Assembly: GCA_036744005.1 (NCBI GenBank)
Contig: DAINOJ010000008.1
Location: 1 to 64,000, forward strand
Direction: 5' to 3'
Length of the DNA stretch: 64,000 nucleotides
Source: CALCNS01 sp937897315
GTDB taxonomy: Bacteria > Bacillota > JAAYKD01
The first letter of the stretch is position 1; each line of letters starts with the position of its first letter. The position numbers and the translations under genes were made by a program. Below the pieces are notes generated by a model, which saw only the letters and a program-made list of their open reading frames with translations, did not search any database and was not told where the DNA came from. Positions 1-8,642 of this stretch are shown piece after piece.

Positions 1-251
1 TAGACTTCGGCGTGCATGCGCCATTCGCTGCTAGGTTTCCATTTGCCTTCGACCACATCTCCATGGAGTTTCATGACAATCATATCGTCGGCTTGTAGCA
101 CAGCATACTCCATACCCGAGGGTGTTATGACCATCAGTCCCTCTGAACGGTCGAAACTGCTAATGTTTCCTCCTGTGCCCACCGTAAGGTTCCGAGCACT
201 CAGTTCTTTTGCCCAGTGAACCACTTCTTCTTTCATTTTTATGCGCAACAT
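1..251 (-). CDS. Class II aldolase (MtnB/FucA-like), 3' part outside the window
   Basis: The 5' 83 codons of a class II (zinc-dependent) aldolase/adducin-family protein; the rest lies beyond the left edge. The visible part has the family's N-terminal glycine/asparagine motif (TVGTGGNIS) and the stretch ending in EWRMHAEV, which precedes the metal-binding histidines. The ATG at 251 follows an AGGAGG Shine-Dalgarno that is itself the last codons of the upstream mtnA-like gene, 3 nt away, so the two are probably co-translated. Members cleave fuculose-1-P, methylthioribulose-1-P (dehydratases of the same fold) or 5-deoxyribulose-1-P. The mtnA-type neighbour favours an MTA/5'-deoxyadenosine salvage role (inference); the substrate cannot be read from this fragment. 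Confidence 0.85.
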   Translation of the reverse strand, partial: MLRIKMKEEVVHWAKELSARNLTVGTGGNISSFDRSEGLMVITPSGMEYAVLQADDMIVMKLHGDVVEGKWKPSSEWRMHAEV

Positions 252-254
252 ATT

Positions 255-1331
255 TTACCTCCTAGGGTGAGTTGGTTGTAAAACTCTGTTCAAGTTCTCT
301 TGAAAGGGAGGATACACAATGCCTTTCTCCGTGACAAACGCCGTAATCAAAGGGTAATCGGTGACATCAAATGCAGGGTTCACTACTCTGACATCCTCAG
401 GAGCCATGGGGTTCGCATACCACAGGTGTGTTACTTCTTCCTTAGGTCGCTGTTCAACCACGATTGATTCTCCAGTATGAGTGGAGAAATCGACAGTTGA
501 CGAGGGAGCACACACATAAAACGGTATTCCGTAATGTTTAGCCAATATGGCTACCGATAGGGTACCGATTTTATTCGCGGTGTCTCCATTGGCCGCTACA
601 CGATCGCATCCGACGAGCACAGCGTCAATTAACCCTTGCTTCATGAGAGCTCCCGCCATGTTATCGCATAGTAGAGTGACAGAGAGTCCGGTGCGAGAAA
701 GCTCGTATGCCGTAAGACGTGCTCCCTGCAGCAGAGGGCGCGTTTCATCGCTGTAGATACGAAATTCATACCCACGCTCCTGACCCAAATACATGGGAGC
801 GGTTGCGGTACCATAACGTATGGTGGCCAGTTGACCTGCATTGCAGTGTGTGAGCAGCCCCATACCGGGGAGTAGTAATTCTAACCCATACTCCCCTATG
901 GCCCGGCACACAGCAATATCTGCTTCTCTTAGTATTAAAGCTTTTTCTAGCAACTTCTCCGCTAAAGCAGATGGTTGCAGCACGGATTCCGCTAGAAATG
1001 TCTCTGTCATCTGATCCAAAGCCCAAGCCAAGTTCACTGCAGTAGGACGAGCGCGAACAAGAATGTCTTTACTTCTATAAAATAACTCATGATACTCCGC
1101 TTCTGGCAAGTGTTGGTGGTGTTTCATAATGACTGCCAAGCCAATGGCAGCAGCGATGCCAATCGCCGGGGCTCCTCGCACACGCAAGTGGTATATGGCT
1201 TCGCGTATCTCTTCCACACGAGTCAAGTAAAGCACGACTTCGCGAGTTGGTAATTGAGTCTGGTCCAATAAAACAAGGGCTTGTCGATTCGGGCAGTAAT
1301 CTACCGATGGCATAGGTTGAGATCGAATCAT
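255..1331 (-). CDS. mtnA: S-methyl-5-thioribose-1-phosphate isomerase family (MtnA)
   Basis: A 358-aa aldose-ketose isomerase of the eIF2B-alpha/MtnA family. Recognisable blocks are RVRGAPAIGIAAAIGLAV (about 51-68), THCNAGQLAT with the catalytic-type Cys163, and GCDRVAANGDTANKIGT with the catalytic-type Asp243; both residues sit 3 positions after those of Bacillus MtnA. It converts methylthioribose-1-P to methylthioribulose-1-P, and homologues also take 5-deoxyribose-1-P. Its ATG overlaps the TGA of the upstream reductase (ATGA) and a class II aldolase starts 3 nt after its stop, giving an operon reductase-isomerase-aldolase. No mtnC/W/X/D genes of the long methionine salvage pathway are visible here, so a short aldolase route to DHAP is a reasonable reading. 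Confidence 0.92.
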   Translation of the reverse strand: MIRSQPMPSVDYCPNRQALVLLDQTQLPTREVVLYLTRVEEIREAIYHLRVRGAPAIGIAAAIGLAVIMKHHQHLPEAEYHELFYRSKDILVRARPTAVNLAWALDQMTETFLAESVLQPSALAEKLLEKALILREADIAVCRAIGEYGLELLLPGMGLLTHCNAGQLATIRYGTATAPMYLGQERGYEFRIYSDETRPLLQGARLTAYELSRTGLSVTLLCDNMAGALMKQGLIDAVLVGCDRVAANGDTANKIGTLSVAILAKHYGIPFYVCAPSSTVDFSTHTGESIVVEQRPKEEVTHLWYANPMAPEDVRVVNPAFDVTDYPLITAFVTEKGIVYPPFQENLNRVLQPTHPRR

Positions 1332-2521
1332 ACACGCTTCCCTCCTTGATCCTTCGCATGAAAACCCATGTACTGCTTAATCACCCAACGGGCAGGTTTG
1401 TACCAAAAACCTTCCAGTTCTTTTTGTGTGACTCTGAGCTCTTTTCGAATCGCGATATGTTGAGGGCACTTTGCTTCACAGAGTCCACATTCGGTACAGA
1501 GAGAGGCGTGACTATCTTTTTTCTTAATGCCGGTTTGCATGATATATTTACGAATTGCCGTGAAGCGCCCTTCCAGCACCACGTCGTTGCTACAAGCGAG
1601 GCAAAGTGGAATATCGACACCGAAAGGGCATGGCATGCAGTAATTACAGCCCGTGCAGGGAACCCGTATGGTCCGAAGTAAGATCTCCCTGACTTTTTGA
1701 AACAAAGTATTCTCCACCTCTGTGAACTCCAGTGCCCGTGCTTGCGATGCTGCTTTGATGTTCTCCTGCAACATTTCCATGGTATTCATACCAGAAAGAA
1801 CGGTGGTCACCTGGGGGTGGTTCCAGACCCAACGTAGTGCCCATTCCGCCGGGGAACGTTTTGGCTGAGCTTGCTGCCAAAGTTCTTCTACTTCTTTTGG
1901 CAAGGATGTCACCAGTTTACCACCTCTTAAGGGTTCCATAATCATGACCGGTAGGCCCTTGCAGGAGGCATATTCCAAACCACTTCGACCTGCTTGGTTC
2001 GTCTCATCCATGTAATTATATTGAATCATGCAAAATTCCCAATCGTATGCATCGATAAGCTTAACAAAATCCTCTTTCCCACCATGATAAGAAAAACCTA
2101 TGTTGCGAATTTGTCCTTTGGCTTTTTTCTCTTTAATCCAGTTTTCTATTCCCAGATTCTTCAGGCGTTGCCACACTCCCACATCACTGAGCATGTGTAT
2201 CAAATAATAATCAATATAGTGGGTTTGCAAACGACGAAGATGTTCATGAAAGTACCGTTCAAAGTCCTCTGGCTTCTTCAACAAGTAATGCGGGAGTTTT
2301 GTCGCAATATGAACACGATCTCGATATCCTTTCGCCAGGATTTTACCTAAAGTGGTTTCACTATTGGGATAGATATAAGCGGTGTCAAAGTAATTGATAC
2401 CTTGCTCAATAGCATAGATAATTTGACGCTCCACTTCGCTTTCTTCCTTGGCAAAGCGCATACAGCCAAACGCTAAAATCGATAAAGCATCACCATTCTT
2501 AGGATTGATTCGATATTGCAT
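1328..2521 (-). CDS. Aldo/keto reductase with C-terminal 4Fe-4S ferredoxin domain
   Basis: A 397-aa protein. Residues 1-280 form an aldo/keto reductase barrel (YFDTAYIYPNSE near the catalytic Tyr/Asp, then HIATKLP and YYLIHMLSD). The C-terminus carries two cysteine clusters, CTGCNYCMPCP (about 290-300) and CTECGLCEAKCP (about 344-355), typical of the ferredoxin-type AKR subfamily common in anaerobes. It is translationally coupled to mtnA by an ATGA overlap. An aldolase acting on a 5-deoxy or 5-methylthio sugar phosphate would release acetaldehyde or methylthioacetaldehyde, so this enzyme could dispose of the aldehyde; that is inference from context. Cytoplasmic; no signal peptide. Confidence 0.9.
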   Translation of the reverse strand: MQYRINPKNGDALSILAFGCMRFAKEESEVERQIIYAIEQGINYFDTAYIYPNSETTLGKILAKGYRDRVHIATKLPHYLLKKPEDFERYFHEHLRRLQTHYIDYYLIHMLSDVGVWQRLKNLGIENWIKEKKAKGQIRNIGFSYHGGKEDFVKLIDAYDWEFCMIQYNYMDETNQAGRSGLEYASCKGLPVMIMEPLRGGKLVTSLPKEVEELWQQAQPKRSPAEWALRWVWNHPQVTTVLSGMNTMEMLQENIKAASQARALEFTEVENTLFQKVREILLRTIRVPCTGCNYCMPCPFGVDIPLCLACSNDVVLEGRFTAIRKYIMQTGIKKKDSHASLCTECGLCEAKCPQHIAIRKELRVTQKELEGFWYKPARWVIKQYMGFHAKDQGGKRV

Positions 2522-2706
2522 AGTATTTCCTCACATTCATGGGTTTTATGTTCTACTGCAAATATTCCATTTTGTACGTTGTATCTCCTTTGAAACGCAA
2601 CGCGAAACACTTCTTAAAAACTGACATATATTTACCAAAGCTATGAACAAACTGTGACAAAACAAGGGGGATTTATGAATTCTTTCCGAATAATGCAAAA
2701 CATCTC

Positions 2707-2734
2707 TTGAATTTATGCTAAAAAGTGATAGACT
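2707..2734 (+). promoter_or_regulatory. Sigma-A type promoter for the glycosyltransferase gene
   Basis: TTGAAT (2707-2712) and TAGACT (2729-2734) separated by 16 nt, about 30 nt before the ATG at 2765, which has a GAGGTGA ribosome site. Read directly; activity is inferred. Confidence 0.5.
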
Positions 2735-2764
2735 GCGACAAGATGAAAGAGGTGACTCGAAGCC

Positions 2765-4009
2765 ATGCTTCCGTTGTTTAAATCGGTGAACACAACCTTG
2801 TTCACACTGTTTTTTCTGTGTTATGCTTATCAATTATACTTTGTTTTGATACGTTGGCTAGAACCGATGAGAATACAAAAAACAAAGAAAAATCATAAGT
2901 ATGCTGTATTGATTCCAGCAAGAAATGAAAGCAAGGTTCTCTCTGGTCTTCTAGATAGCATTCAAGCGCAAGATTATCCTCCTGAACTCCTCGATATCTA
3001 TGTAATTGCCGATAATTGCACCGACAATACGGCCGATTTGGCAAAAGAATTCGGCGCACAAGTCATTCATAGAAACAACCTTGAGAAGATAGGTAAAGGG
3101 TACGCTTTGCAGCATGCCTTTCAAGCCATCGACCAGGCGACGGGTATACAACATTATGATGGATATTTTGTTTTCGATGCTGACAACCAATTGGATTCAC
3201 AATTTGTCAGTGAGATGAATCGAGTTTTCAATCAGGGATATGTCGCGGTGACCAGTTATCGAAACTCAAAAAACTTTGACACCAATTGGTTATCCGCCGG
3301 GTATAGTCTTTGGTTTTTGCGAGAGTCCTTCTTTATTAACGGAGCTCGTATGTTGTTTGGCAGCAGTTGTGCGATATCGGGAACAGGCTTCTTAGTATCC
3401 TCCAAAGTGATTGCAGAGTTAGGCGGATGGCCATATCATTTGCTTACAGAAGACATTCAGTTTACGGTAGAACAAGTTCTACAAGGACACAAAATTGGTT
3501 ATGCGGAATACGCCGTTTTATATGATGAACAACCCATTGATTTTGCTACCGCATGGCGTCAACGCTTACGATGGGCAAAAGGGTTTTATCAGGTACTTCA
3601 CCGCTATGGAGCGCGTTTATTTAAGAAAGCCGTTTTTGCACAAGATTTCTCGTCCTATGACTTGCTCATGACGGTTGCTCCGGCTTACTTGCTAACCTTG
3701 GGATTATGGGTTTTCAACCTTTCATTCCTGATTTTTGCATTATTTACTGAGAATACCCTCTATGTTAGAGCGGCAATTCAGAGTTTGGTCACCGGTCTTA
3801 CCGGGGCGTATTTGAATTTGTTTTTCCATGGAGCCGTAACTACAATAACACAGTGGCGAAAGATTCGAAGTACTCCTTTCAGAAAGCTTCTTTACACATT
3901 TACTTTCCCACTATTCTTGTTTACCTATATTCCCATCTCATGGGCTGCATTGTATAAGAATGTGACTTGGGAACCCATAAAACACGTCATTACCGAACGC
4001 GTGGCATAA
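2765..4009 (+). CDS. Membrane glycosyltransferase family 2
   Basis: A 414-aa processive-type GT2 enzyme. An N-terminal membrane segment (about 8-30) precedes the GT-A domain: VLIPARNES, ADNCTDNTAD, FDADNQLD (the DxD-type metal/nucleotide site near 138), GTGFLVSS, TEDIQ (catalytic-base region) and QRLRW (the Q-x-x-R-W motif of cellulose, chitin or hyaluronan-synthase relatives). Two to three membrane segments follow (about 300-400). It probably extends or transfers a sugar at the inner face of the membrane from a UDP-sugar; the product is unknown. It is a single-gene unit with its own promoter and a shared terminator with the convergent ccsA gene. Confidence 0.88.
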   Translation: MLPLFKSVNTTLFTLFFLCYAYQLYFVLIRWLEPMRIQKTKKNHKYAVLIPARNESKVLSGLLDSIQAQDYPPELLDIYVIADNCTDNTADLAKEFGAQVIHRNNLEKIGKGYALQHAFQAIDQATGIQHYDGYFVFDADNQLDSQFVSEMNRVFNQGYVAVTSYRNSKNFDTNWLSAGYSLWFLRESFFINGARMLFGSSCAISGTGFLVSSKVIAELGGWPYHLLTEDIQFTVEQVLQGHKIGYAEYAVLYDEQPIDFATAWRQRLRWAKGFYQVLHRYGARLFKKAVFAQDFSSYDLLMTVAPAYLLTLGLWVFNLSFLIFALFTENTLYVRAAIQSLVTGLTGAYLNLFFHGAVTTITQWRKIRSTPFRKLLYTFTFPLFLFTYIPISWAALYKNVTWEPIKHVITERVA

Positions 4010-4015
4010 CAACAG

Positions 4016-4059
4016 ACAACTCCGGATGCAAGGAAGTATTTCCCTGCATCCGGAGTTGT
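4016..4059. terminator. Bidirectional terminator between convergent genes
   Basis: A perfect 15-bp stem (4016-4030 with 4045-4059) lies between the glycosyltransferase stop (4009) and the ccsA stop (4078). Only a short T run follows on the plus side. Confidence 0.75.
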
Positions 4060-4077
4060 TTCACTAGTTCACAAGAT

Positions 4078-4902
4078 TTACAAATAGCTATGTAGTCCTG
4101 CTAATAGCGTATTCACACCAACAAATGTAAAAATGACACAGAGGAACCCAATCACTGCAAACCAAGCAGCTGGTTTGCCGGTCCAGCCACGATGGAAACG
4201 CAAGTGCAAGTATACCGAGTAAATGAGCCACGTAATGAGAGACCATGTTTCTTTGGGGTCCCAAGCCCAGTAACGAGACCATGCTGCTTTGGCCCAAATA
4301 GCTCCTGTGATGATCACCAAAGTCAACATGAGATACCCGAAAGCAATGACCCTATAACTTAAGTAATCACAAGTTTCGGCTGTGAGCATACCTGTTTTGG
4401 TTTCGTTGTCTTTTTTCTGGTATAAATGGATTAAATACATGGTGGCTAATCCAGCCGACACAGCAAAAGCACCATAACTAATCACAGCCGTTCCAACATG
4501 GAGATACAACCAATTACTTTGTAAAGCCGGCATAAGAGGTTTAATGGTTTTTGGCAACATCGAGGCGTAGCCCATGACTAAAAACGCAATCGGCATAACA
4601 AATGCTCCAACTGCGGTAAACCGGTACGCATAATGCAAAACCAAATAACATAACACAATACCCCAGGTGAAGCTAGTAGCAAACTCAAACTGATTGCTAA
4701 ATGGTAAGCGACCCGATTCGATAACCCGTAACACAATTGCAGCTGTATGAATCAGAAATCCTGCTGAAGTAAGCAACACGGCAATTTTGCCCATGATATC
4801 TTTTTTTAGTGCTACGTGTGCAAAGAACGCCAAAGCTGCTGCAGTATATGCCACAAAGGCAACTGTGAAGAAGGTTTCTTCCCAAAAGATGATTTGTTCC
4901 AT
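4078..4902 (-). CDS. ccsA: Cytochrome c biogenesis protein CcsA/ResC
   Basis: A 274-aa polytopic membrane protein of the CcmC/CcsA haem-handling family. The haem-binding tryptophan-rich motif is present as WAWDPKETWSLITW (about 215-230), with about eight hydrophobic segments and conserved histidines nearby. With ResB it forms the System II synthase that carries haem across the membrane and attaches it to CxxCH motifs. Its ATG overlaps the resB stop by 1 nt (TAATG), so the pair is translationally coupled. The adjacent 11-haem cytochrome gene is the obvious client in this window. Confidence 0.93.
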   Translation of the reverse strand: MEQIIFWEETFFTVAFVAYTAAALAFFAHVALKKDIMGKIAVLLTSAGFLIHTAAIVLRVIESGRLPFSNQFEFATSFTWGIVLCYLVLHYAYRFTAVGAFVMPIAFLVMGYASMLPKTIKPLMPALQSNWLYLHVGTAVISYGAFAVSAGLATMYLIHLYQKKDNETKTGMLTAETCDYLSYRVIAFGYLMLTLVIITGAIWAKAAWSRYWAWDPKETWSLITWLIYSVYLHLRFHRGWTGKPAAWFAVIGFLCVIFTFVGVNTLLAGLHSYL

Positions 4903-6155
4903 TAGTTGCTCTCCTTCCCGATACGTGATGCTTCCACCAGTTTTTTAATCTGATACGTCAGTCCCCATGGATTTTGACGGGTCATCACTTTAATGCTATT
5001 GGTTGTCATTAGGATTTGTTTCGGAGTGAAGTAGAAGGAGAACATCAATCCCAAAAACATAATCGCACTTCCTGCTACAACGAAAGAGTACCCAAAGTCT
5101 TTTCGATACGTTAATCCGGTATATAACGTGGAATCTTGGAAGGTGATTTGAAAATCTCCTCGCTCTATTGGTTGCCCTGGTTCAACAATATAGGAACCCA
5201 CGTGCTGACCATACTCATACAGTATGACTGCGTAATGGGGATTTTTCATTTCTTCCGTCATCGTCAGAGGTTCCCCTTCGGAGGTAATGGTGAAGTTTGG
5301 ATAAAATCCATACAAGTAAACCGTCATGTGATTCTCTTGCACGAAGGTCGATTCGCCCTTGCGCAACCAAATGTTCATGACTTCTTCCCCACTATTTTTC
5401 GTGATAAGAACTCTACTGGCCCACCCATAAGAGGTTTGGTAAAAACTTAAGGAATCTACTGACAAAGGTTGATTCACCCAAAGCTTGGCTGTTTGCTCGG
5501 GTTGCTGACTTCGTAGCACACTCACTTCACTATAATATTGTTCCACCGTACCGTTTTCTCTAAAACCAAAATAGAAATCGTCCAAACGAATCGCAAAGCC
5601 GTAATCCGGAAAACTTTTCACATCGCCTGGCATTAAGTTAAAGAATCCTTCTTCCGCAAAGATGGCACCGATAATACTGCCGACAATAATGACAATAATA
5701 CCTAAATGCGTAACCGAGGACCCAATGTGTCCAATACGGTGTTTTGACGCAATGAAACCATCCTCTGTTTTTTGTATGGAGTATCGCAACTTCGTAAGAG
5801 AAGAACGAAACATCTCCTGATTGATCGAAGAATCAAACAACTCCTCGGCCGAAATGCGGGGAGTCATGACATAGTCTTGCTTCAATCGACGTAACTGAGC
5901 TGGAAAAATTTTCAGAGTACAACCGATTAGGTTTAGAACAAACAGTCCTAACAACACATAGAAAACGAATGATGTATAAACATGATCAAATTGCAATGCC
6001 GAAATCCATAAAGCAAACTGAGGGTAACGCTCTGCATATACTTCGACCGATAACCCCTGCGGTAAGACCGTACCTATGATGGAGTACATCGCGATGGCCA
6101 CCAGTAGGATAATGGCCAAGGGTAAACCGGTCAAGAAATTAAACAACCTCTGCAT
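4902..6155 (-). CDS. resB: Cytochrome c biogenesis protein ResB (Ccs1)
   Basis: A 417-aa protein with the ResB layout: three N-terminal membrane segments (two within about residues 1-90, the third around 150-172), a large extracytoplasmic domain (about 175-350) and a C-terminal membrane segment (about 355-380). It starts with LPLAIILLVAIAMYSIIGTV, typical of the family. It is the partner of CcsA in System II cytochrome c synthesis. A GGGAGGT ribosome site precedes the ATG. It lies 78 nt downstream of the multihaem cytochrome gene, separated by a hairpin, so partial read-through from the cytochrome promoter is likely. Confidence 0.92.
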   Translation of the reverse strand: MQRLFNFLTGLPLAIILLVAIAMYSIIGTVLPQGLSVEVYAERYPQFALWISALQFDHVYTSFVFYVLLGLFVLNLIGCTLKIFPAQLRRLKQDYVMTPRISAEELFDSSINQEMFRSSLTKLRYSIQKTEDGFIASKHRIGHIGSSVTHLGIIVIIVGSIIGAIFAEEGFFNLMPGDVKSFPDYGFAIRLDDFYFGFRENGTVEQYYSEVSVLRSQQPEQTAKLWVNQPLSVDSLSFYQTSYGWASRVLITKNSGEEVMNIWLRKGESTFVQENHMTVYLYGFYPNFTITSEGEPLTMTEEMKNPHYAVILYEYGQHVGSYIVEPGQPIERGDFQITFQDSTLYTGLTYRKDFGYSFVVAGSAIMFLGLMFSFYFTPKQILMTTNSIKVMTRQNPWGLTYQIKKLVEASRIGKESN

Positions 6156-6187
6156 GGCGTTCTACCTCCCATCTTTTATGACATAAG

Positions 6188-6216
6188 AACGGAAAGGGGA
6201 TTTTCCCCTTTCCGTT
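6188..6216 (-). terminator. Hairpin between cytochrome and resB genes
   Basis: A 12-13 bp perfect stem (AACGGAAAGGGG and its complement) with a short A/T loop lies between the cytochrome stop (6234) and the resB start (6155). The downstream T tract on the minus strand is weak, so this may be an attenuator or mRNA-processing hairpin rather than a full terminator. Confidence 0.55.
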
Positions 6217-6233
6217 TGCAGTTAGAAAATCCT

Positions 6234-7592
6234 TTAATGATCCAGAGATGGCGGGAGTGCAGGTATCAGTTTGCGACTGGCTTCGCTGTCGGTCTCACGC
6301 AAATCCTTTTCACTGAGCCAAATTCTGGTGTTATCATGACAAGCTTCGCAACTTTCGTTTTGGAAGGTGCTTTTTTGAATGTTATGAGTAGGCGAATACT
6401 TCCAATTGGATTTCTCGTCAAAATTCGGCATCATGTTATCGTCAACTACCTCCAGCATGGTTTCCTGTGAAGGAACATGCCGTAGAGCAACGTACTTATA
6501 AGGGCGCTCTTCGGTAATCTCTGGATTATAACCTACTCGGAAGATAATTTTCCCTTCCGAAGAACTGCCCAACCCGGAACCATCTGGTTTCTCGTCCAAA
6601 TGGCATTCAAAACAATTGTTGTTTGCTTGCGCATGACATACCTGACAGGACAGAGAATCGCCATGTACTTTATGCATGGTATCTTTCGCTGTTGCAGGAT
6701 TTTGCTCTTCATGACAATCTAAACAAGATGGTAACTCTTCGTCCCACATATTGTACGATTCTGTTCCATCGCCATGAAAGTTCGAAGTCGGATGGCAATC
6801 CATACAAGTCATACCTTTACTAAAGTGCACATCGCCACTGAATCCAACTGTTCCCATGTACTCTCCACCATTACGGGCATTGTGACAGGCATAGCAGTTT
6901 TCTTCCATGGAGGGTGTGGCTAGGAAATCATGTTGTGAGACTAACCCATTGGAATAGTTTTTATCACGACTAACATGACAATCCCCACAAGTAGCATGAC
7001 ATTTGTAGCAATCGTTATCGAAGACTTCTTCATGATGCGGACTATCAGATAGTAGTGTAAAATCGGTAAACTCTAGTAGTCCATTGGCAATCCCGCCCAA
7101 TGTGTAATGAATGGAGGTGCCAAATGTGGTAGTCACATCACTATGACAATTACCACAGGATACCTCGAAATTACTGGATGGGTATGGGTCCATATCGGCG
7201 TGAGCGAGCGCTTTATCTGCTGTATTCTCTCCCCCATGACAAGAAATACATCCCAGTTTACCATGAGTGGTCTCCAGAAATGCCTCGGAAACGAGAAACA
7301 TTTGCACAGCTTCCAGCTGTGGTCCGGGAGCACCTCAGCCGCCTGTATTGACGGCCACTGGTTTGTCTTTGCCCCAATTGGATGCAGCGATAACACTTTC
7401 ATTCGTATGACACGCGACGCAACTAGAACTATCTACGATTTTATAAGGGAATGGTTCTTCCAGGACCAAACTTCCTGCGGTCGGATTGACGCCCAATTGA
7501 CTGAAGCCCACGACAGTCACTCCAACCAAGAGAACGGCTAACAAGCCTAAGAGCCATTTTTTTAAGGCTATGGGCTGATTCATCGACGTCAC
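6234..7592 (-). CDS. Multihaem c-type cytochrome, 11 CxxCH motifs, in-frame UGA (probable selenocysteine)
   Basis: The frame from the ATG at 7592 to the stop at 6234 is continuous apart from one TGA at 7335-7337 (codon 86). Read through, it gives 452 residues. An N-terminal membrane or signal segment (about 11-30) is followed by CxxCH at residue 58 and ten more after the UGA: CISCH, CGNCH, CYKCH, CGDCH, CYACH, CMDCH, CLDCH, CQVCH, CFECH and CEACH. The UGA sits in NTGG-UGA-GAPG. A 7-bp hairpin starts 14 nt after it. The only downstream start, GTG at 7307, lies in that hairpin and has no convincing ribosome site, and the protein family signal runs across the codon, so Sec insertion is more likely than two genes; a nonsense mutation remains possible. 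The ATG has a GGGAGGTGA ribosome site. The protein would act outside the membrane in electron transfer. It follows a rhodanese lipoprotein by 27 nt and precedes ResB/CcsA. The arrangement recalls ExtK/ExtL and ExtH of Geobacter (inference). Confidence 0.85.
7305..7337 (-). promoter_or_regulatory. Candidate bacterial SECIS element after in-frame UGA
   Basis: UGA is at 7337-7335. Nucleotides 14-20 after it (CACAGCU) pair perfectly with nucleotides 24-30 (AGCUGUG), leaving a GGA loop, or a UGGAA loop if the last pair is open. The loop begins about 20 nt from the UGA and has G in its first two positions. Both agree with the known bacterial SECIS geometry (apical loop roughly 16-37 nt after UGA, G at the loop start). 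SelB recognition is inferred; selA/B/C/D are not in this window. Confidence 0.7.
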
Positions 7593-7619
7593 CTCCCATT
7601 ATAATGTTTGACACGTGAC

Positions 7620-8534
7620 CTATTTAGGTACAACTACGCCCAACTCCGCACCGGTCCAACCAGTCATACCCCGATTTAAACTGATTGCATTAATGCCCAT
7701 CAGTCTCAAAGGAGCAATGGTAATGCCTGCAGTTTGTCCCGTGTAGCAAGTTACATAAACCGGTTTATTGGAAGGTAGTTGATCCAAGTTCTTGCCCACT
7801 TCTTTGAAAGCAATGTTTTTGGCGGTTGCAATCGCGCCTTTGGCAAAATCTTCGGCAGAACGGATATCTAGCACCATAATCGCATCGGGATTTTCTTTGA
7901 CTAACGCATCTAAGTCAGCCGGAGCGATGATGTAATTCTTATCGGTGAAGTATGAAACAACAGCATCCCAAAGAATTTGTTTTTTGGCATCTAGTTCCGG
8001 TTTTTTAGGTTCGGGTAATTTGTTTTCAGTGGTTTGCAAGGTGGCTTCCCCTAAATTCAATGGAGCCCAACCAAAGTTCATACCTCCACGGAAAGAAACT
8101 GCATTATAACCAAGCATGTTCGCTAAAGCAGTGACTTGAGCAGAAGTCTGCCCGGAATAACATTGGAAAACAATTTGTTTGTTTGTCGGCAATACCCCTA
8201 ATTTTTCACCGGTTTTTGCATAGGGAATGTTGACTGCATTGGTGATGTGACCTTTAGCATAATCTTCAGCAGAACGCATATCTACCCAGAAAACAGCATC
8301 GGGGTTCTCGGAGTTCAACTTCAATGCCGCATCTGCCGCCATAATGTAGTTATTATCCGGAATCGTAGTCAAGAAGCCTTTTACTGCTTCGGCAATGACT
8401 TCGGCGGGAACCAAAGCGGGAGCTGGGGCTGGGGTCGGGGTAGGTGCTGGGGCTGGAGTTTGATTACAAGCAGCTAAGAAAGAGAACATCATAACAAATA
8501 CTAAAAGCAAGCTAACAATTTTAGATTTACGCAT
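7620..8534 (-). CDS. Double-rhodanese lipoprotein
   Basis: A 304-aa exported lipoprotein. The signal peptide ends in the lipobox LAAC (Cys23), followed by an Ala/Pro/Thr linker (about 25-43). Two rhodanese domains follow: about 65-158 with active-site loop CYSGQT (Cys125) and about 200-300 with CYTGQT (Cys263). Both contain the repeat DxRSAEDxAKG, so the protein arose by internal duplication. Both cysteines are intact, so sulfur- or selenium-transfer chemistry outside the membrane is plausible. It is the first gene of the unit that continues into the cytochrome gene 27 nt later; an AGGAGGAT ribosome site precedes the ATG. ExtH of the Geobacter ext cluster is likewise a rhodanese-type lipoprotein beside multihaem cytochromes, an analogy from context. 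Confidence 0.9.
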   Translation of the reverse strand: MRKSKIVSLLLVFVMMFSFLAACNQTPAPAPTPTPAPAPALVPAEVIAEAVKGFLTTIPDNNYIMAADAALKLNSENPDAVFWVDMRSAEDYAKGHITNAVNIPYAKTGEKLGVLPTNKQIVFQCYSGQTSAQVTALANMLGYNAVSFRGGMNFGWAPLNLGEATLQTTENKLPEPKKPELDAKKQILWDAVVSYFTDKNYIIAPADLDALVKENPDAIMVLDIRSAEDFAKGAIATAKNIAFKEVGKNLDQLPSNKPVYVTCYTGQTAGITIAPLRLMGINAISLNRGMTGWTGAELGVVVPK

Positions 8535-8642
8535 TCTTTCATCCTCCTAAATTTTTGAATCCATCCATAACAACCCTTGTTGTTTTGTATTCTCTTTGAA
8601 GAGACCCCCTTCCTTCGAGAATTCTGTAACAAATCTGTCATT

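Noticed and set aside
2546..2833. 95-aa minus-strand frame between the reductase and glycosyltransferase genes
   Set aside because: It covers the promoter and start of the glycosyltransferase, has no ribosome site and no protein-like pattern.
6234..7592. Reading the cytochrome as two genes or as a simple nonsense pseudogene
   Set aside because: The downstream start has no ribosome site, the frame is maintained with haem motifs on both sides, and the codon is UGA followed by a well-placed hairpin. A mutation cannot be excluded, so it is stated as an alternative.
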